Shown in pieces: positions 46,701 through 58,229 of a DNA stretch of 64,000 bases. Positions within the stretch are counted from its first letter, which is position 1. The number at the start of each line of letters is the position of its first letter. The stretch is from Spirometra erinaceieuropaei (lineage: Eukaryota > Platyhelminthes > Cestoda > Diphyllobothriidea > Diphyllobothriidae), in the NCBI GenBank assembly GCA_902702965.1, contig CACRXP010000093.1, positions 1,013,447 through 1,077,446 of the forward strand, in the 5' to 3' direction. A model generated the notes under the pieces. The model ran no database searches, was not told the origin of the DNA, and saw only the letters and a program-made list of their open reading frames with translations. Position numbers and translations under genes: made by a program.

Positions 46701-47682
46701 GAAAAATCCGATAAAAAACTCCAAATCTACTCAAGGAAACAAGATTATATATTAACTATACACAGTATTGTTTATTATATAAGCATAAACGAATATAACC
46801 CTGTTATAAATTGCGTTTAGCCGATATTTATGGGTGTACATATGTCCTCGGTGCACCCATCAGTCGGCTCATAATATTATGGAAATGCTAGTGGGTGCAT
46901 CTGTTATCGTCGTCCCAGGCGTGGTGAGGTTCAAATCCTGCTAACCAACCTACCTCTAGTTTTCGTGTGACGTTTTGTCCAGTTACATTTTGTTCATGCG
47001 GACTGTTTAACGGTGATCAGAGCTACTCATTAATAGGATAATGAGCGGACGTTTTACAGCTAGTGATAGGCGCGCATTTTAGGCAAATAATGAAACGTAG
47101 TCATGCACAGTGGATAAAGACGTCTTCCAGATATTAGAAAACTGATTTGCATCTTAAATTGCTTTTGAGCGCGATGTATAAGTACTAGGGAAGAGGCCAA
47201 CTCAACAACCAGTGTCGAAATAGATTTCACACGTCTCGGCGATCCGAATAACTTTACCCTTGACAGCACATGCGTCTGTGGGCAAAGAGGAGCAGCTCTT
47301 AGTCAAATTTGTACATGCTTTACGTGAATACTCTAGTTATTTACTTGGTTTCAATCCATGCATTAGGAATGTGAATGCCTCTTTTCATAAGAGTCCGTTT
47401 TCGCTCTTATTGAAGGTGTTAGACGACTATGAATACATGGCTTTGATTGTAACCAACGTATCTACTACTATAGCTGTGGATATTTCTTACTGGGGAATTC
47501 TCACACTTGAGCCAAATACGGTTCGACTGTCCAAATTCAGGACACACAATGTACGGAAACCTCTGGTATTTTCATCGTCCAAAGACGCCTTTCGTGGATT
47601 AATTAAGCACATTTCAGAAAATTTTGAAACGATCCTCCTGCAGGCCTTCTTGATGTCCTGTGACATCGCCTGCAAGATTTAA
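43770..47682 (+). CDS. Unrecognised two-exon gene, copy 2 (both exons open)
   Basis: Exon 1 is 43770-44025, after a TTTTATTTCAG acceptor and before a GTACTT donor. Exon 2 is about 47392-47682, after TTTTCATAAG. The donor is phase 0, and the chosen acceptor keeps the frame. Exon 1 (84 codons from the aligned start, equal to copy 1) has LSKCPRRGD, FIDDVVDHLL and ARYVQYAC. Exon 2 has DISYW, ten residues, RLS, then a C-terminus SENFETILLQAFLM, and stops within one codon of copy 1. The intron (about 3.4 kb) holds a PLE remnant at 44505-45425. Exon 1 starts in a different phase from copy 1 (2 bases' difference), so one acceptor may be wrong or shifted. Upstream exons are not found. The family is unknown, so no function is proposed. 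The exon 2 start is uncertain by a few codons. Confidence 0.45.
44505..45425 (+). pseudogene. Penelope-like RT remnant inside an intron
   Basis: Degraded plus-strand RT blocks lie in PLE order. KTDYVAKFG is near 44510, KIYKPELPKHPI near 44700, EPTVKHLKKELGDANKMF near 44980, and MDSPFGLVLAN near 45077. A CADDIF replaces the usual VDDIF near 45185, then come AFLDALLHKRENGPIKF near 45300 and a weaker block to 45425. Stops and frame changes are frequent. The GIY-YIG part is not found. It belongs to a different PLE lineage from 23832-26404, judging by its thumb motif (FLDALLHKRENG rather than FFDVLVTLTSDG). Confidence 0.65.
45426..47391. other. Remainder of the putative intron
   Basis: No coding motif. 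A good pol III B box, GGTTCAAATCC, lies at 46928-46938, with a weak A-box-like stretch 40 bases upstream, possibly an eroded SINE. The frame 46290-46559 (89 codons) is open but unrecognised. Confidence 0.4.
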
Positions 47683-48403
47683 ATTCACCTGTGATGGCAA
47701 TTACGTCTCCTAATTGCTCACTTGTCACATTCTAGCTTTCGCTTTTGAGTGCCTGACAAGCCGATTTTGTTCTACTTCAAAACGCAAAAAATAAAAACTA
47801 CTTCAAAAGAAAGCAATTATTTATGTCATTACAGTTGGATTTTTGGCGATATTTCGACAAAAGATAAAACATCTATGAATTAAAGTAAAATTGAATTTTC
47901 ACTAATTCTATGCATTTGCCCCCACCCCACAGAATTGCGCAGTACAATATTAGGTATGCATTTATTAAACTTCCCCTGGTATTTCTTGAGCATATATCGG
48001 TGTTCGGGAGTTCATTGGCAACGGACTAATAGGTTGCCGAACATAATTGCCTGTGGCATGATTCGTAGATCGGTGCTACACGCTGGTCGAACGCAGTCCA
48101 TTTGTTTTCCTGGAGAAAAGGCTTATGTAAATAAACGAACCTAATAGGATACACCACAGTTATCTGCTTGACAGCACGTATCAACGAGGAGACCATCCAC
48201 CTATATTCAGGTGCTCAAGCGCAGTCTTGAGAAACATGTCTTTTTATCGAGTTCATTCAGAAATCAACAATGACGACTTAAAGGCACTAAAATTCTATTG
48301 CCAGCGCCTGCACAGAGTAAGAAACAGTTCTCACGAACCAAAGTATTTGACTTCCGTTAGACATTTAAACTGATGGTACGTGAGCGAATCTCACGCAGTA
48401 AGA

Positions 48404-48552
48404 GGTAATTGGCGTCATTCGTATATTTTTCATGTTTGGATCACAATAGGCGTTACTCGAATTGAAACGTGTTCGCGTGCTTAACCATCCGCTGTCCATT
48501 GTGCACGTTAGATGGACATAATTGGCGTCATTGGTCCATTTGTTGTGTTTGG
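48404..48552 (+). repeat. Short direct repeat pair
   Basis: TAATTGGCGTCATT followed by a T-rich stretch and TGTTTGG occurs at 48406-48439 and again at about 48519-48552, about 113 bases apart. Confidence 0.55.
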
Positions 48553-48734
48553 CTTTCATTAAATTTCTCAATGTGCAAGTTAGCGAAATTTCAACGTGAC
48601 AAGCAGATAAAGAGACTAAAATATTATTGTGCCAACTTTAATGACATCTTCGGTATCACAACGAGAAAACTATCGCGAATGCCCTATTTAATTTCATAAA
48701 ACTGGCACACCCGTCTATCGCGTTTACGGTGGCG

Positions 48735-49490
48735 GTAAAAAAGGCAGGTTGGCTCCCTTTCCTAGATGACCTTCTATGCCGAGGCGCAGATAGTAGCGTT
48801 CGAAGGAATATCTGTTGGAAGAACATTTGGTCATGATAATAGCAGAATCATAGCATATTTACATTCCTTCAACGAAAGGCTATTTTGTCCGCTCTTTAGA
48901 GGTCAGGGCTAGAAAAATCCACATGACAGGGCTGATCGAGGTGAAATTTAGAAAGATCCGGGACTTGCTTCGCGACTAGAGGTATTCCGCAAAGAATACT
49001 GGCGAACGACCGGAAAAACCCTCCTAAATTACTATCGAAAGAAAATATCTGTTGCTCAAAGTTATTTTTTCAAAAGGACGTTGCGATGAACTACCCAGAC
49101 ACCCAACAAAATTTGTCAGAAACAAAGATCCAAGTAAGTTTCTCTTCCAACCGTATTTTACGCGAAGAAGGCATATATAGGTTGGCCTCTGAGAATAAAT
49201 CCATAGGCAGCTACTGCTTCACTTGCTTCTGTACGACAGGCTAAATTAGCCACATGGGGCGGCCCCTTCGAGGCAGCAAAAGAAAACACCTCCCAATCTT
49301 CCTACTTAAGGATAAAACTCGGTGCATTTTCATCGTCATTCTCGCATAAAATGTTTACTACGCGATCATGCAGACACCAGAGGGACCTCTCCTGTGACGT
49401 TTAGGGTTCCATTAATTACCCTAAGCAACAAGGCCAGCGTCTATTGGAAACAGAACAGCAGTCACTATCAGGTGAGGAAAGCGGTCTTTT
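48735..49490 (+). pseudogene. Penelope-like element fragment: RT thumb and GIY-YIG
   Basis: Plus strand. The thumb block reads GWLPFLDDLLCRGADSSVRRN near 48745, here broken as LPFLDDLL and ADSSVRRN. A FTFLQRKAILSAL block follows, then a nuclease-like SIGSYCFTCFCTTG near 49205, with HMGRPLRGSKRKHLP and FLLKDKTR just after. This matches the order of PLEs whose nuclease reads FTCSCGA.YIGRT.R.LS.R..EHLP. Stops are common. No upstream RT core is found. It overlaps the RT block of 44505-45425, so it is a separate copy rather than the other half of that element. Confidence 0.6.
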
Positions 49491-52400
49491 GCGCGCAGAT
49501 GAATATCGTTCAGCATTTTTGCTCGCCGTAACCAAAGGTCGACTCACTACATGAAACACCTCATACGCTTCCGCTCTCCACGCCACTGGCATTGATTCTT
49601 ATTACCCTCATACACCCACATGCGCTTCACTTATAAACTTTATTCGATTCCTCCAGTCCCTAACATGCCTCCTTGACACCATTCCCATATAGATGTAATG
49701 GTTTGACGTGCATTCATCAAAGGCAAACCTATACTCGCAAACTGGTTTTCTAGAAGTGTCACGGGAATTTTTGCAATTCTGCCACTTTAGTTCATGGGTG
49801 ACAGTCCTTCGGTTGTGCATAAACTCCGCGGCCAATAATGTTAATTGTCGTTCGTTTCGCCAAATTTGCATCCGTCGTTTCCCTTATGTCAAACTTTCCT
49901 TTATCCGAAGGCTGTTGAAATACCTGCAAAGGACCGCAACTTGCCCATGAGCGGAGGACAATAGTTTCATAACTTCCTGCTGAATGTTGGCAGTGTACGT
50001 CCCAGGATATGAGTAAAGGGGATACAAAAAAGAAGCCTCATTGTTCACAGGATAGGGCATTATCATAATCCCTAGCATTTGTCGTTGATCGCTTCCACGC
50101 TTATATAATTCTAGGTAAGGATCGTGCGTTTGGGGAGGCGGGAATTGAGATGTCATCGCTTTGTAAGCTCGCCCTTGTACACGCATGGCTTAAGTGATGC
50201 AAACGCCTTTCTTTTGACTTCATCGGTGTCAAATATGCCTTGTTTAATTCAAGGGAATAATTCAAGTTTGTAATTACCGGAAAACGTATCCCTTTCGACA
50301 TCATCGCTTGTTGTCTCCGGCACATATACAACTACAACTGCGAGCGTCATGTGAGGGCAACAAACGTCTTTTTAAACACTTTCGTCGTGTGGCAGTGTCC
50401 ACCAAAATGTAAGACGAATGCGATGTAGTCTAGTGTTGGCATCTTCTCGCAGATAGGCAATCGCTCTAAACTACTCTGTTTGTCAATCAACTACAGTGCG
50501 TCGCAAGAAACAGACTGTAAATCATCATAGAGCTTTGATTATAGTTCAGACTTAATACCAGCCACGCGAAGGATACGTTAGACCAACAAACTGGAGCATG
50601 TAGGATAGGCTAGTTTGGGCTTCGGCAGGCGGTATCGAAAATGGTAACGCTTAGTGGCTCACGTCAGTACTTACTCCTTTCACAGAAATGTTTCGCGCCT
50701 TAGATTCATCATTTACGCTCGTGGGAAAATGCTATTGGGTGTTGGTACTTCACAGTATGGCTTTCTCCTGCTTTCTAAACATCAAGCCGGTCTTGTTCAT
50801 AAGAATGTCACGAAGCTAACTGCGAGCGTCCCTGTAAAGGAAGAAACCAAACTATAACTCAGACTCCATTGACCGGAAAACCCCTTTCATACACTCTGGT
50901 ATAAATTTTGTCCGCCAAAAAGTAGCTACCAATGACTGGTTCTCGGTTTCGCATCAATACCTTGTGCATATTTGCATAAGCAAACACATATCAGATTATA
51001 TGCCTCCGTTTGAATATCCGTTTGGAGTGTATGCGTGGGAGAAAGTATCGTAGAAACCGAAGTCTTTTTCCCAGAATTCCAAAACCAAGAGTGGGAGAAT
51101 GTCACCACACACGTTAACCGAATTCCTTTCCTGAGTGACGTACGGTTTGTTAAATTGCATTAACCTGCGGCTAGAATCCGATTTGCTGGCCTTAATATCA
51201 TATGCTAAACGTGGCGAGGAGAGGATACTAATTGCAGTATTTTGATTACTGCCTAAGTTGTTGGCAACTTCAGTGTCCATGCTCAGTCTTTACCCTACGA
51301 CCCTTTACTACATACGTTGAATGTGACGATAATTGAGATATGTCCGCAAGGCCGGGTACTCCATGGGGATAATAAGGAAAAAAACTAAAGACAGCCGATA
51401 TTGCATGATGGATTTTTGTGGGCTCAGCACTGGCACGATTCGTCAAACGGTCCCATATCTCAGCATATGAGAAAAAGAGAGCGTGCACAAATGTGGCCTA
51501 GGTTCGTCACCAAGGGCAAGCAGTTCCTTGTGTGCACTGTTGTGAAGCGTTTGTATACCCTACTAAATTTTGTAAAATAATATGTTAGGCATAAATTGTA
51601 TTAAATGCAGCCAAGCCATTACAGGTTCTGTTTTGCAGCAGGACGTTCCACGTGTCATCGTTTTAGGGACTAGTGCGCTTTAATTCCTCTAATTCGTGCG
51701 TATTTCACGAGTTATTATCTGTACCACGGATGAAAAGGTAGTAATAGAGGAAGGTTTTACTGTTTGTCTTCCCAAATGCACAAAAATGGAAATAAACACT
51801 TTGTGAAATGGCCGCCATCTTCAGTATAGTCGCCATAATAATTGACAGCAAGGAAATATGCTCCTGTACGTGAAGGACACCTCGGAAACCATCAGTCGCC
51901 TCCTGACACCACTCGCAGTTGGAGTTGCGCCCATACCGGAGGCAACCATCAATCGGCAGGCCATGAGGTCGAAAGACGCACTGCCACAGTAGGAAACGCC
52001 GAGAGCTGTTTATGGGACCAGATGCGGCCGCGGACAAAGTAATTTTCTTAGATGAACTGGATGATTCCTCTGAATGCGAATGGCTGAACAGGCAGTAGCG
52101 CTCAGGAAAAATGAAGTTAGCTCCAAAATCACGGATTTTTCTACGGTACCCGGTAAGACGTATTAGTTCTACGAGGCCGAAAATCTCGCAAAAGGTGAAA
52201 ATGCGCTGGTCATGAGCTGCTCTCCTCGTGATTCTTCGGTCGGCATATAAATGGCGACCCCACCATCTTCCTACTCCATATACTGTACAGTGGTGTTGTC
52301 CAAGCGAATATAATAGTCATGCGGAGATGGCGAGGGCGACAAACTGTCCTGCTGACAGTGAACAAATTGCTGAGTAATTTTTATGCCAAGAGTCAACAAC

Positions 52401-52674
52401 AATGGTGATATCACAAAAACGGGCAATCTGGATATTCGTCGATAAGTAATCATTGCATCATGTACAACCCAAAACGATAGACGGAAGGGATGCTAATTAT
52501 TATAGGCATATGGTTATCAAATAACCGTGTCCTATAATTGTTGCCCTCACTGGGCCTCTTTTACCTTTTTTGACGATTTGCTCCGTTGATCGATCCGAGT
52601 GAGAGCCCGATACATCAGGCCGTTAAGCGTCTTTCCGCGTAAGGTCTTTTTCTGAGCTGCTTTCCGCAGAATCT
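49491..52674. other. Intergenic sequence
   Basis: Overlapping minus-strand frames at 49884-50186 and 50101-50331, and opposed frames at 51705-52042, are open for 66-110 codons without recognisable domains. A C-rich patch near 51885-51960 stands out in composition only. Confidence 0.4.
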
Positions 52675-52890
52675 TCGCAAATTAACATCGGTGTTTCCAT
52701 ACAGAGCAACCGGAAACCAACACTGCAGTGCGCCAAAGTTGCAGAAAACGCCATTGAAGTACTCCATGCGATCAAAGGGACGTTTGTTGCCCTTAACAAA
52801 AACCTTTTTGGAAAAGTTTACGACATTTCTGTTCGACTGCATTTCGAATATGGCATGCAGGCGTGGCTAGCAGAGGACCAAACATGACTC
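52675..52890 (+). pseudogene. CR1-like RT C-terminal fragment
   Basis: The plus-strand frame reads LTSVFP/NIGVSIQSNRKPTLQCAK, then AENAIEVLHAIKGTF, LFGKVYDISVRLHFEYGMQAW and a stop. This is the C-terminal connection region of CR1/Jockey-type RTs (consensus of the type LGV.I...LK...QC...A..VL..IKR.F, LYK..VRPHLEY..QAW). Further decayed traces may run on to about 53100. It is an isolated remnant. Confidence 0.7.
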
Positions 52891-53924
52891 AAAAAATTAT
52901 AAATCCGTACAAATAGCCGGCAAACGGTTACAAAATGCAAACTTTCACAAAAAGACGGCCATGAGCGTCAGTCAAAAAACTTGTCCGACCATGGACAGGT
53001 TATTGGGCGTAAAACTGTTGAATAAAGCAGATGCGGACTGATCTAGATTCGATGTAAGATTGTTGAGAATTCTTGTCACGCGGTAAGGAACATCGATTCT
53101 ATCGGCTGGTTTATGTCACATAAATTACCGCTGATTAAGCAGACACAATTTTGGAAACTGTCCTTTTCTTTGTTCACCGTGAGGATGACATTAAACCGAT
53201 TTGTAGAGTTTATAACGGTCAGTACTGATTTTCAAATCTGGGCACGTTAGGATTGCAACTCCATGGAAGATCAGATGAAGAATATACGTCTGTTGAGATG
53301 TGATTTTGTTCTCTTTGTAGGCAACGACCATGTAGGCATAGCGTCTCGGTAACAACCCTGTTTGCATATTTTTTTCTGTCAAATGCGTTGGGATTCATGG
53401 CAAGTTTATTCTAACAGAATAAACGTTGCATGCACAGTTGCCGGTTAAGTACACTTTTATGCAATTAGTCGGAAATGCAGTCTTATTCGTCCATCCAACC
53501 CAGCATTACCAGTAATAGTTTCCCTAAAATTAGCTTAGGTCAAATGATCTTGAACAGAGTGATAGTAAACTTTTACACAATGCGGAAAATATTGGTTCGC
53601 ACATAACTAATATTTTTTATGCTTGATTTCTCCGGTAATCCCGACAAATCCCCTTCAGTTAAATAATGTAATTAAATTTATATATATATATATATATATC
53701 ATTTTTTTAATCTAGTTAGAGAGAAACCCTTACTTTATTATGCAAAATAGAAGAAAAATCTATGCCAGGAAACTCTTCAGCTGTTCAACAACTTATGGTT
53801 TTATAAAACGGACCACAGCGTATTGACATTTTTTTGTGTGGGGGTAATAATTCGAAGGGACTGCAAAACGTTTTATGTATAGATATCGGAGTTGTTTCCG
53901 ACATGAACTAGGCTAAAAAACGAA
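52891..53924. other. Intergenic sequence
   Basis: Possibly the decayed tail of the preceding RT fragment up to about 53100, then AT-rich sequence with a TA microsatellite. No gene. Confidence 0.4.
53679..53699. repeat. (TA)n microsatellite
   Basis: About ten uninterrupted TA units. Confidence 0.9.
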
Positions 53925-54567
53925 ATGTGCAACGGTGGATCTGAAAAAACTGAGGACACAATTGAATGTCTAAATCGCATCGTGTTGGCTGAAAGGCAAA
54001 GCGCAGTGTTCGAGAGGCAGTGGAAGTTACGCAAGCACATCATCTTGGGAAGACGTTGCAGACTACATACCTTCTGTAGAAGGACTACTATTATCAAATG
54101 CACAGCCCAACCTATCGGAAACCTTTTGGGCGGCCAGGCGTATGTGAAGTCTTCATCTCCGTTCATCCGATTGACAAAGGCTGGTCTGATCAGTATAAGA
54201 AGACGTACGTTTGGGGAGCGATTTAATAGTGGAAAAGGTAAATTGCATTTTCTCCTATTTTGAGTGTATCTGATGGCTCCTCTTCATGTGCCAAAAGATC
54301 GCACCCATATTGACAGTCATTGATCTCATGAAATACTGGTCTGAGAGACAGACCCTTCGGTCGGACATGACAGTCGGGGTTCTCGTCATGGTGGTGAATT
54401 TGATGTTTGTTAAGGTTAAAACCCGAGGAAGAATTGCCATTATGTCTCGTCCGCAAATAGCTGTGACAATGCGCGCCCTGCTACATAAGAAGATGGATAA
54501 GAAAAAAGCACGGTATTGGCATAAATTTGCGAAAGAGACGAATCGTCGATCATTGCAGGATAAATAA
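53925..54567 (+). CDS. Possible two-exon gene, lysine/arginine-rich protein
   Basis: Exon 1 (53925-54237) opens with the first ATG after an in-frame stop and ends AAAAG before GTAAAT. Exon 2 (54317-54567) follows ATTGACAG and ends TAA. The 79-base intron is phase 1 and the two open frames join without a shift, giving about 190 residues. Visible parts are MCNGGSEKTEDTIECLNRIV, RRRTFGERFN, a hydrophobic VGVLVMVVNLMFV stretch and a basic end LLHKKMDKKKARYWHKF. The hydrophobic stretch could be a membrane segment. I do not recognise a family. Opposing minus-strand frames are also open here, which weakens the case. Confidence 0.35.
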
Positions 54568-56186
54568 ACATTTGGCCGCATCCAACTATGTTAGTCGGGG
54601 GACAAAGTGATTACTGCCTAAGGATAATCTGTTTGAGAATGAGCGCTAATACACGGTCCTACTGTGAATGCTTCACTCAAGTCATTCAGCTTTCCCGAAT
54701 AAAGCAAATTGTAGATAATCCAATATTATTTTAAAATAGAGACATAGAAGTTAGCTGTTGTGCTTTGGCGAAAACTATTATCCTCGTTTCGGTATTCACC
54801 GTCAGAACTAAAATAAATGCTGAAATTACGACACCGGAATTTTCGATTTGGCCCGACATTCAAAGCTGTTGTCCTTTTAATTGAGTATAGCTCGCTCATG
54901 CCCAGGAAAGTCACAGTCCATATGTTTTAGCAAAACGGTCCGTGCACACATGAAATATCATACACATCACCCCCTGACCTAGAGCCAACCCCCGATTTCA
55001 AGTAGCCGTATTCTTCACGACAATCAGTCGCTAATTTGACCCTTAGAACAAAGAGTACAGATCGTCAATATTAGCGGCGTGATGACACTTTAAATGCTGA
55101 CTGTTTTTTTATGAAGGCAAGGGCAGCTCTTAACTTGTGCTTGCGATGGGTCACGTAGATAGTCAGTCAGACTGCTAAAAGTCGCGACTTTGTGTTGTGC
55201 CGACTGAAGGGTCTATCTAAAATTGATGATTTATGGTGATCGCCTGCAAAAAACTGGGTTAGTGAAAACGACAAATTATGTAGTATGCATTTTTTCACTC
55301 GTTTTTAATGCTCGCATAGACCTAAATACTTCTCATAGAAAACATATGTTAAATATGATCATTGTGCTCGTTCAGTTACAGCAAATAGGAGATGTTGACC
55401 CACTGGAAGCATACTGGACAAGGAGCAGAACGACCCGGAGAACATTGATTATCGATTGCTTGTTGGCTTTTTGGGTGTGAAGACAAAGATGCGGTCTACA
55501 GTGCTCTAAAGCACTCCTGAACGAGATAAAACACATTGGGAAAACAATCCCAAATCCCATAGCAGAATCGTATCCAGTTTATGACAGTCAACTAGCAACT
55601 TCGCAGACGTCTCAGTAAGTTAATTTATAACGCAGATAATGCAAACGCAGGTAAATATACAACAGGAAAGTAGCACACGGAATTGCATACCCTTCGACTT
55701 TCTCAAGGCCTACCCAAGTAAATTACCGATAAACTGCAGCCGAGAGTTTGTCTGGTAAACGTAGTTCATTAGTAACATTTTATTGACTGCGTCAACAATT
55801 ATCTTTCTAAAGGCAGCTCACACGCAGTGCCCCGCTAATGCACCGTCGGCGACTTAACGCGGCCGAACTAACTCACTAGAGGAGGATCCGAAAGGAGGAG
55901 AGCCTATCCACTCGCTGCATTAGGAAGGAAAGTGAGTGTGCCGTCCGTATTAACAGTTCCATTGACATACGTATACTAGCCGCTTGCTAGATTAGGAAAG
56001 GGGGTAACGACATGGACAATTGAATGCTTGGTCGGTGTGTACTCCATCTTACCACTGTCACTGATGCCACATTAGCGTGATCGCCCTACTCAAAAAAATT
56101 CAGTAGCTTGACCTTAGACATCCGTTAGGTGCAGCTGCAGGACAAAACCTTACCAAACATTTTACGATAAGAACCTTCAAATGTAA
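54568..56186. other. Intergenic sequence
   Basis: A frame at 55223-55480 includes an exon-like end after a CAGTTACAG site (VDPLEAYWTRSRTTRR) but has no homologue that I know. Nothing else. Confidence 0.4.
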
Positions 56187-57040
56187 AAACGCCATATCTG
56201 TCGGCATTATTAAAGTGCTCCGGCTTTTCACAAGACTTCAGAAATCCGCGCCCTTGCGCTACTTTTATTACTGCGAAGACAGCGATTATTTATTTGTTTT
56301 AAAGCCGATAAATGAAAGTCCCTGCAAAAAGTCATGTTAAATGCTTATTTGAGAAAGTTATATTTGCGCAATTCAGTAGCAGATTTTATGAGAAAAGAGT
56401 ATTTCAAGAGTAGTCATTAGAAAAGCGAAATATTAGTAGGTCATTTTTGAAGTCTTTGTATATTCGCATTCGATGGCCCTAACAAAGACCAAATAGGCAG
56501 ATATCTTTCCGTAATCAAAGGCCTATCTTCCACCGTTAAAGTTAACATCGTTCTCTCATGGTCAGTCGACGTAGAGTTCTTTGAAAATATGAGCCCTCAT
56601 TACGGTTACCAATCCTGCATGTCTGAATACCACACAGATGTTTGTAATCCTCTGTGACTGTGGGCAAAATAGCATATATCCTTCTGTGCACACATGGGAC
56701 GACCCGTAGGTAGAGGCATTGAGTTAAGCCAGCCGCTGCTGCCGACTTAGTCACCAAATGGCTAGACTCAGACAAGTCACTGGAGGTCGGATCTCGTTTT
56801 GCAGACGTACCTGCAGCAGACGCTTCCCAGGCTAACCCCTTACCTCAACCCCTAACCTTAATCCCTAACCCATAGCCCCCACCTGTAACTTTTACCCTCA
56901 ACCCTAACCTCTAACATCCATCCCCAAACGTGACCCCTTACCCTTAATTCAAACCCCTAACAGGTACGGCTACGAAATATGATCTTGCCAACTAGGGTAT
57001 TGACGAGTGTTTAGACCAATCGAATTTGATTCATTATTGA
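56187..57040 (-). repeat. ~0.85-kb repeat with telomere-like array, copy 1
   Basis: This aligns along its whole length with 57201-58011 in the same orientation. It holds a degenerate CCCTAA-type array at about 56832-56972 (CCCCTTACC, CCCCTAACC, CCCTAACCC words) and a leader-like block (56695-56800) that also occurs at 59275-59400. Orientation is given as minus because the third instance leads into a minus-strand LINE. A 78-codon minus frame (56542-56775) is not maintained in copy 2. Confidence 0.75.
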
Positions 57041-57200
57041 AACTCATCATGATGAACTAATTGTGGTGACAGGGATGATTGCCAAATGACGCCATTAATC
57101 CATCCTACTAAGGTTCAGGGATAGACATGAAATAGCCCCTTCTAAATTTGGCCTTTATTGTTCTATGTGTTGTAGAAGGTACACAACTCACGAAAGTAAG

Positions 57201-58011
57201 AAAACGCCATATCGTATTGCATTCTGCTTTTCACAAACATTCAGAAAACCACGCCCACGCGCTACATTTGATTACTGTGAAAACTGCGATTTTTTGAATT
57301 GGTCTAAAACTAATATATGAAAATCCTCACACATAGTTTTGCTAAATGTTCATTTCAAATATTTATACTTGCGCAGTCCGGTATTAGATTTAATGGAAAA
57401 AAATAATATTTCAAGACTAGTCACTAGGAAGAGGAAACAGCATTAAGTCACTTTTAAGTCTTGGTATATTCTCATTCGAAGTCTTTACAAAGACCTAATA
57501 AGCACATGTCCGTCCGTAATCGCAGACCTATCTTTCACCGTTGAAGACCACACTGTTCTCACGTGGTCAGTCAACTCGAAGTTCTTTGAACATATGGTAC
57601 CCTCTTTGCAATCACCAATCCTCCATATCTGAATCACACATTGATGTTTGTTCGGCTCAGTGAGGGTGGGCAAAATAGCATATATCATTTTATGCACGCG
57701 TGTGACGACTCCAAGCGGAGGATTTGAGTTAGGCCAACCGTTGCTACCGGCTGGGAGGTCGGATCTCATTTCTTAGCCGTACCTGCACTAGACAATTTCC
57801 AGCCTTACCCCTTACCCCAACCCCTTACCTGAATCCCTTACCCCTAGCCCCACCTCTAACCCCAAGTCTACATCCTAACCTCTAACCTCTACCCCTAGTG
57901 TCGGTTCTTGCCCTTAATTCAAATCCCCTAACTGGAACGGCTACGAAATTCGATCTTGCCTATTGGGATGTAGACGAGTGAGTAGACCGATCAAATTGGA
58001 TTCACTATTTA
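57201..58011 (-). repeat. ~0.8-kb repeat with telomere-like array, copy 2
   Basis: This is a direct copy of 56187-57040. Both start AAAACGCCATAT and end in GGATTCACTATT or its variant. Copy 2 lacks about 30 bases of the leader block (after GCTACCGGCT). The CCCTAA-like array lies at about 57801-57935. The two units are separated by 160 bases of unrelated sequence. Confidence 0.75.
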
Positions 58012-58229
58012 CGGTGCGGGACTGCGAAGTGTACAAGAGGCGTTCCTTTCAATGTGCATATGACGTGTTAAATTCATTTATAAACAATCAGTAGAAAGAA
58101 CAGTCATTTGCGCAGTTTGCGAGAGAAAATTTCATAAAACGCCAGGGATTTGTTACATAGGGATACAATCAGGAAAGAAAAATTATGGCTGGCCGCAGAT
58201 AGCCCTGCAGTAGGAGTCGTCATTTATCA

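Noticed and set aside
46885..46940. SINE or tRNA with B box GGTTCAAATCC
   Set aside because: The B box is good, but there is no convincing A box at the right distance and no matching body elsewhere in the window. It is mentioned only in the gap entry.
54255..54581. 108-codon minus-strand frame
   Set aside because: It overlaps the phase-consistent plus-strand candidate and has no motif. Still, both cannot be excluded without transcripts.
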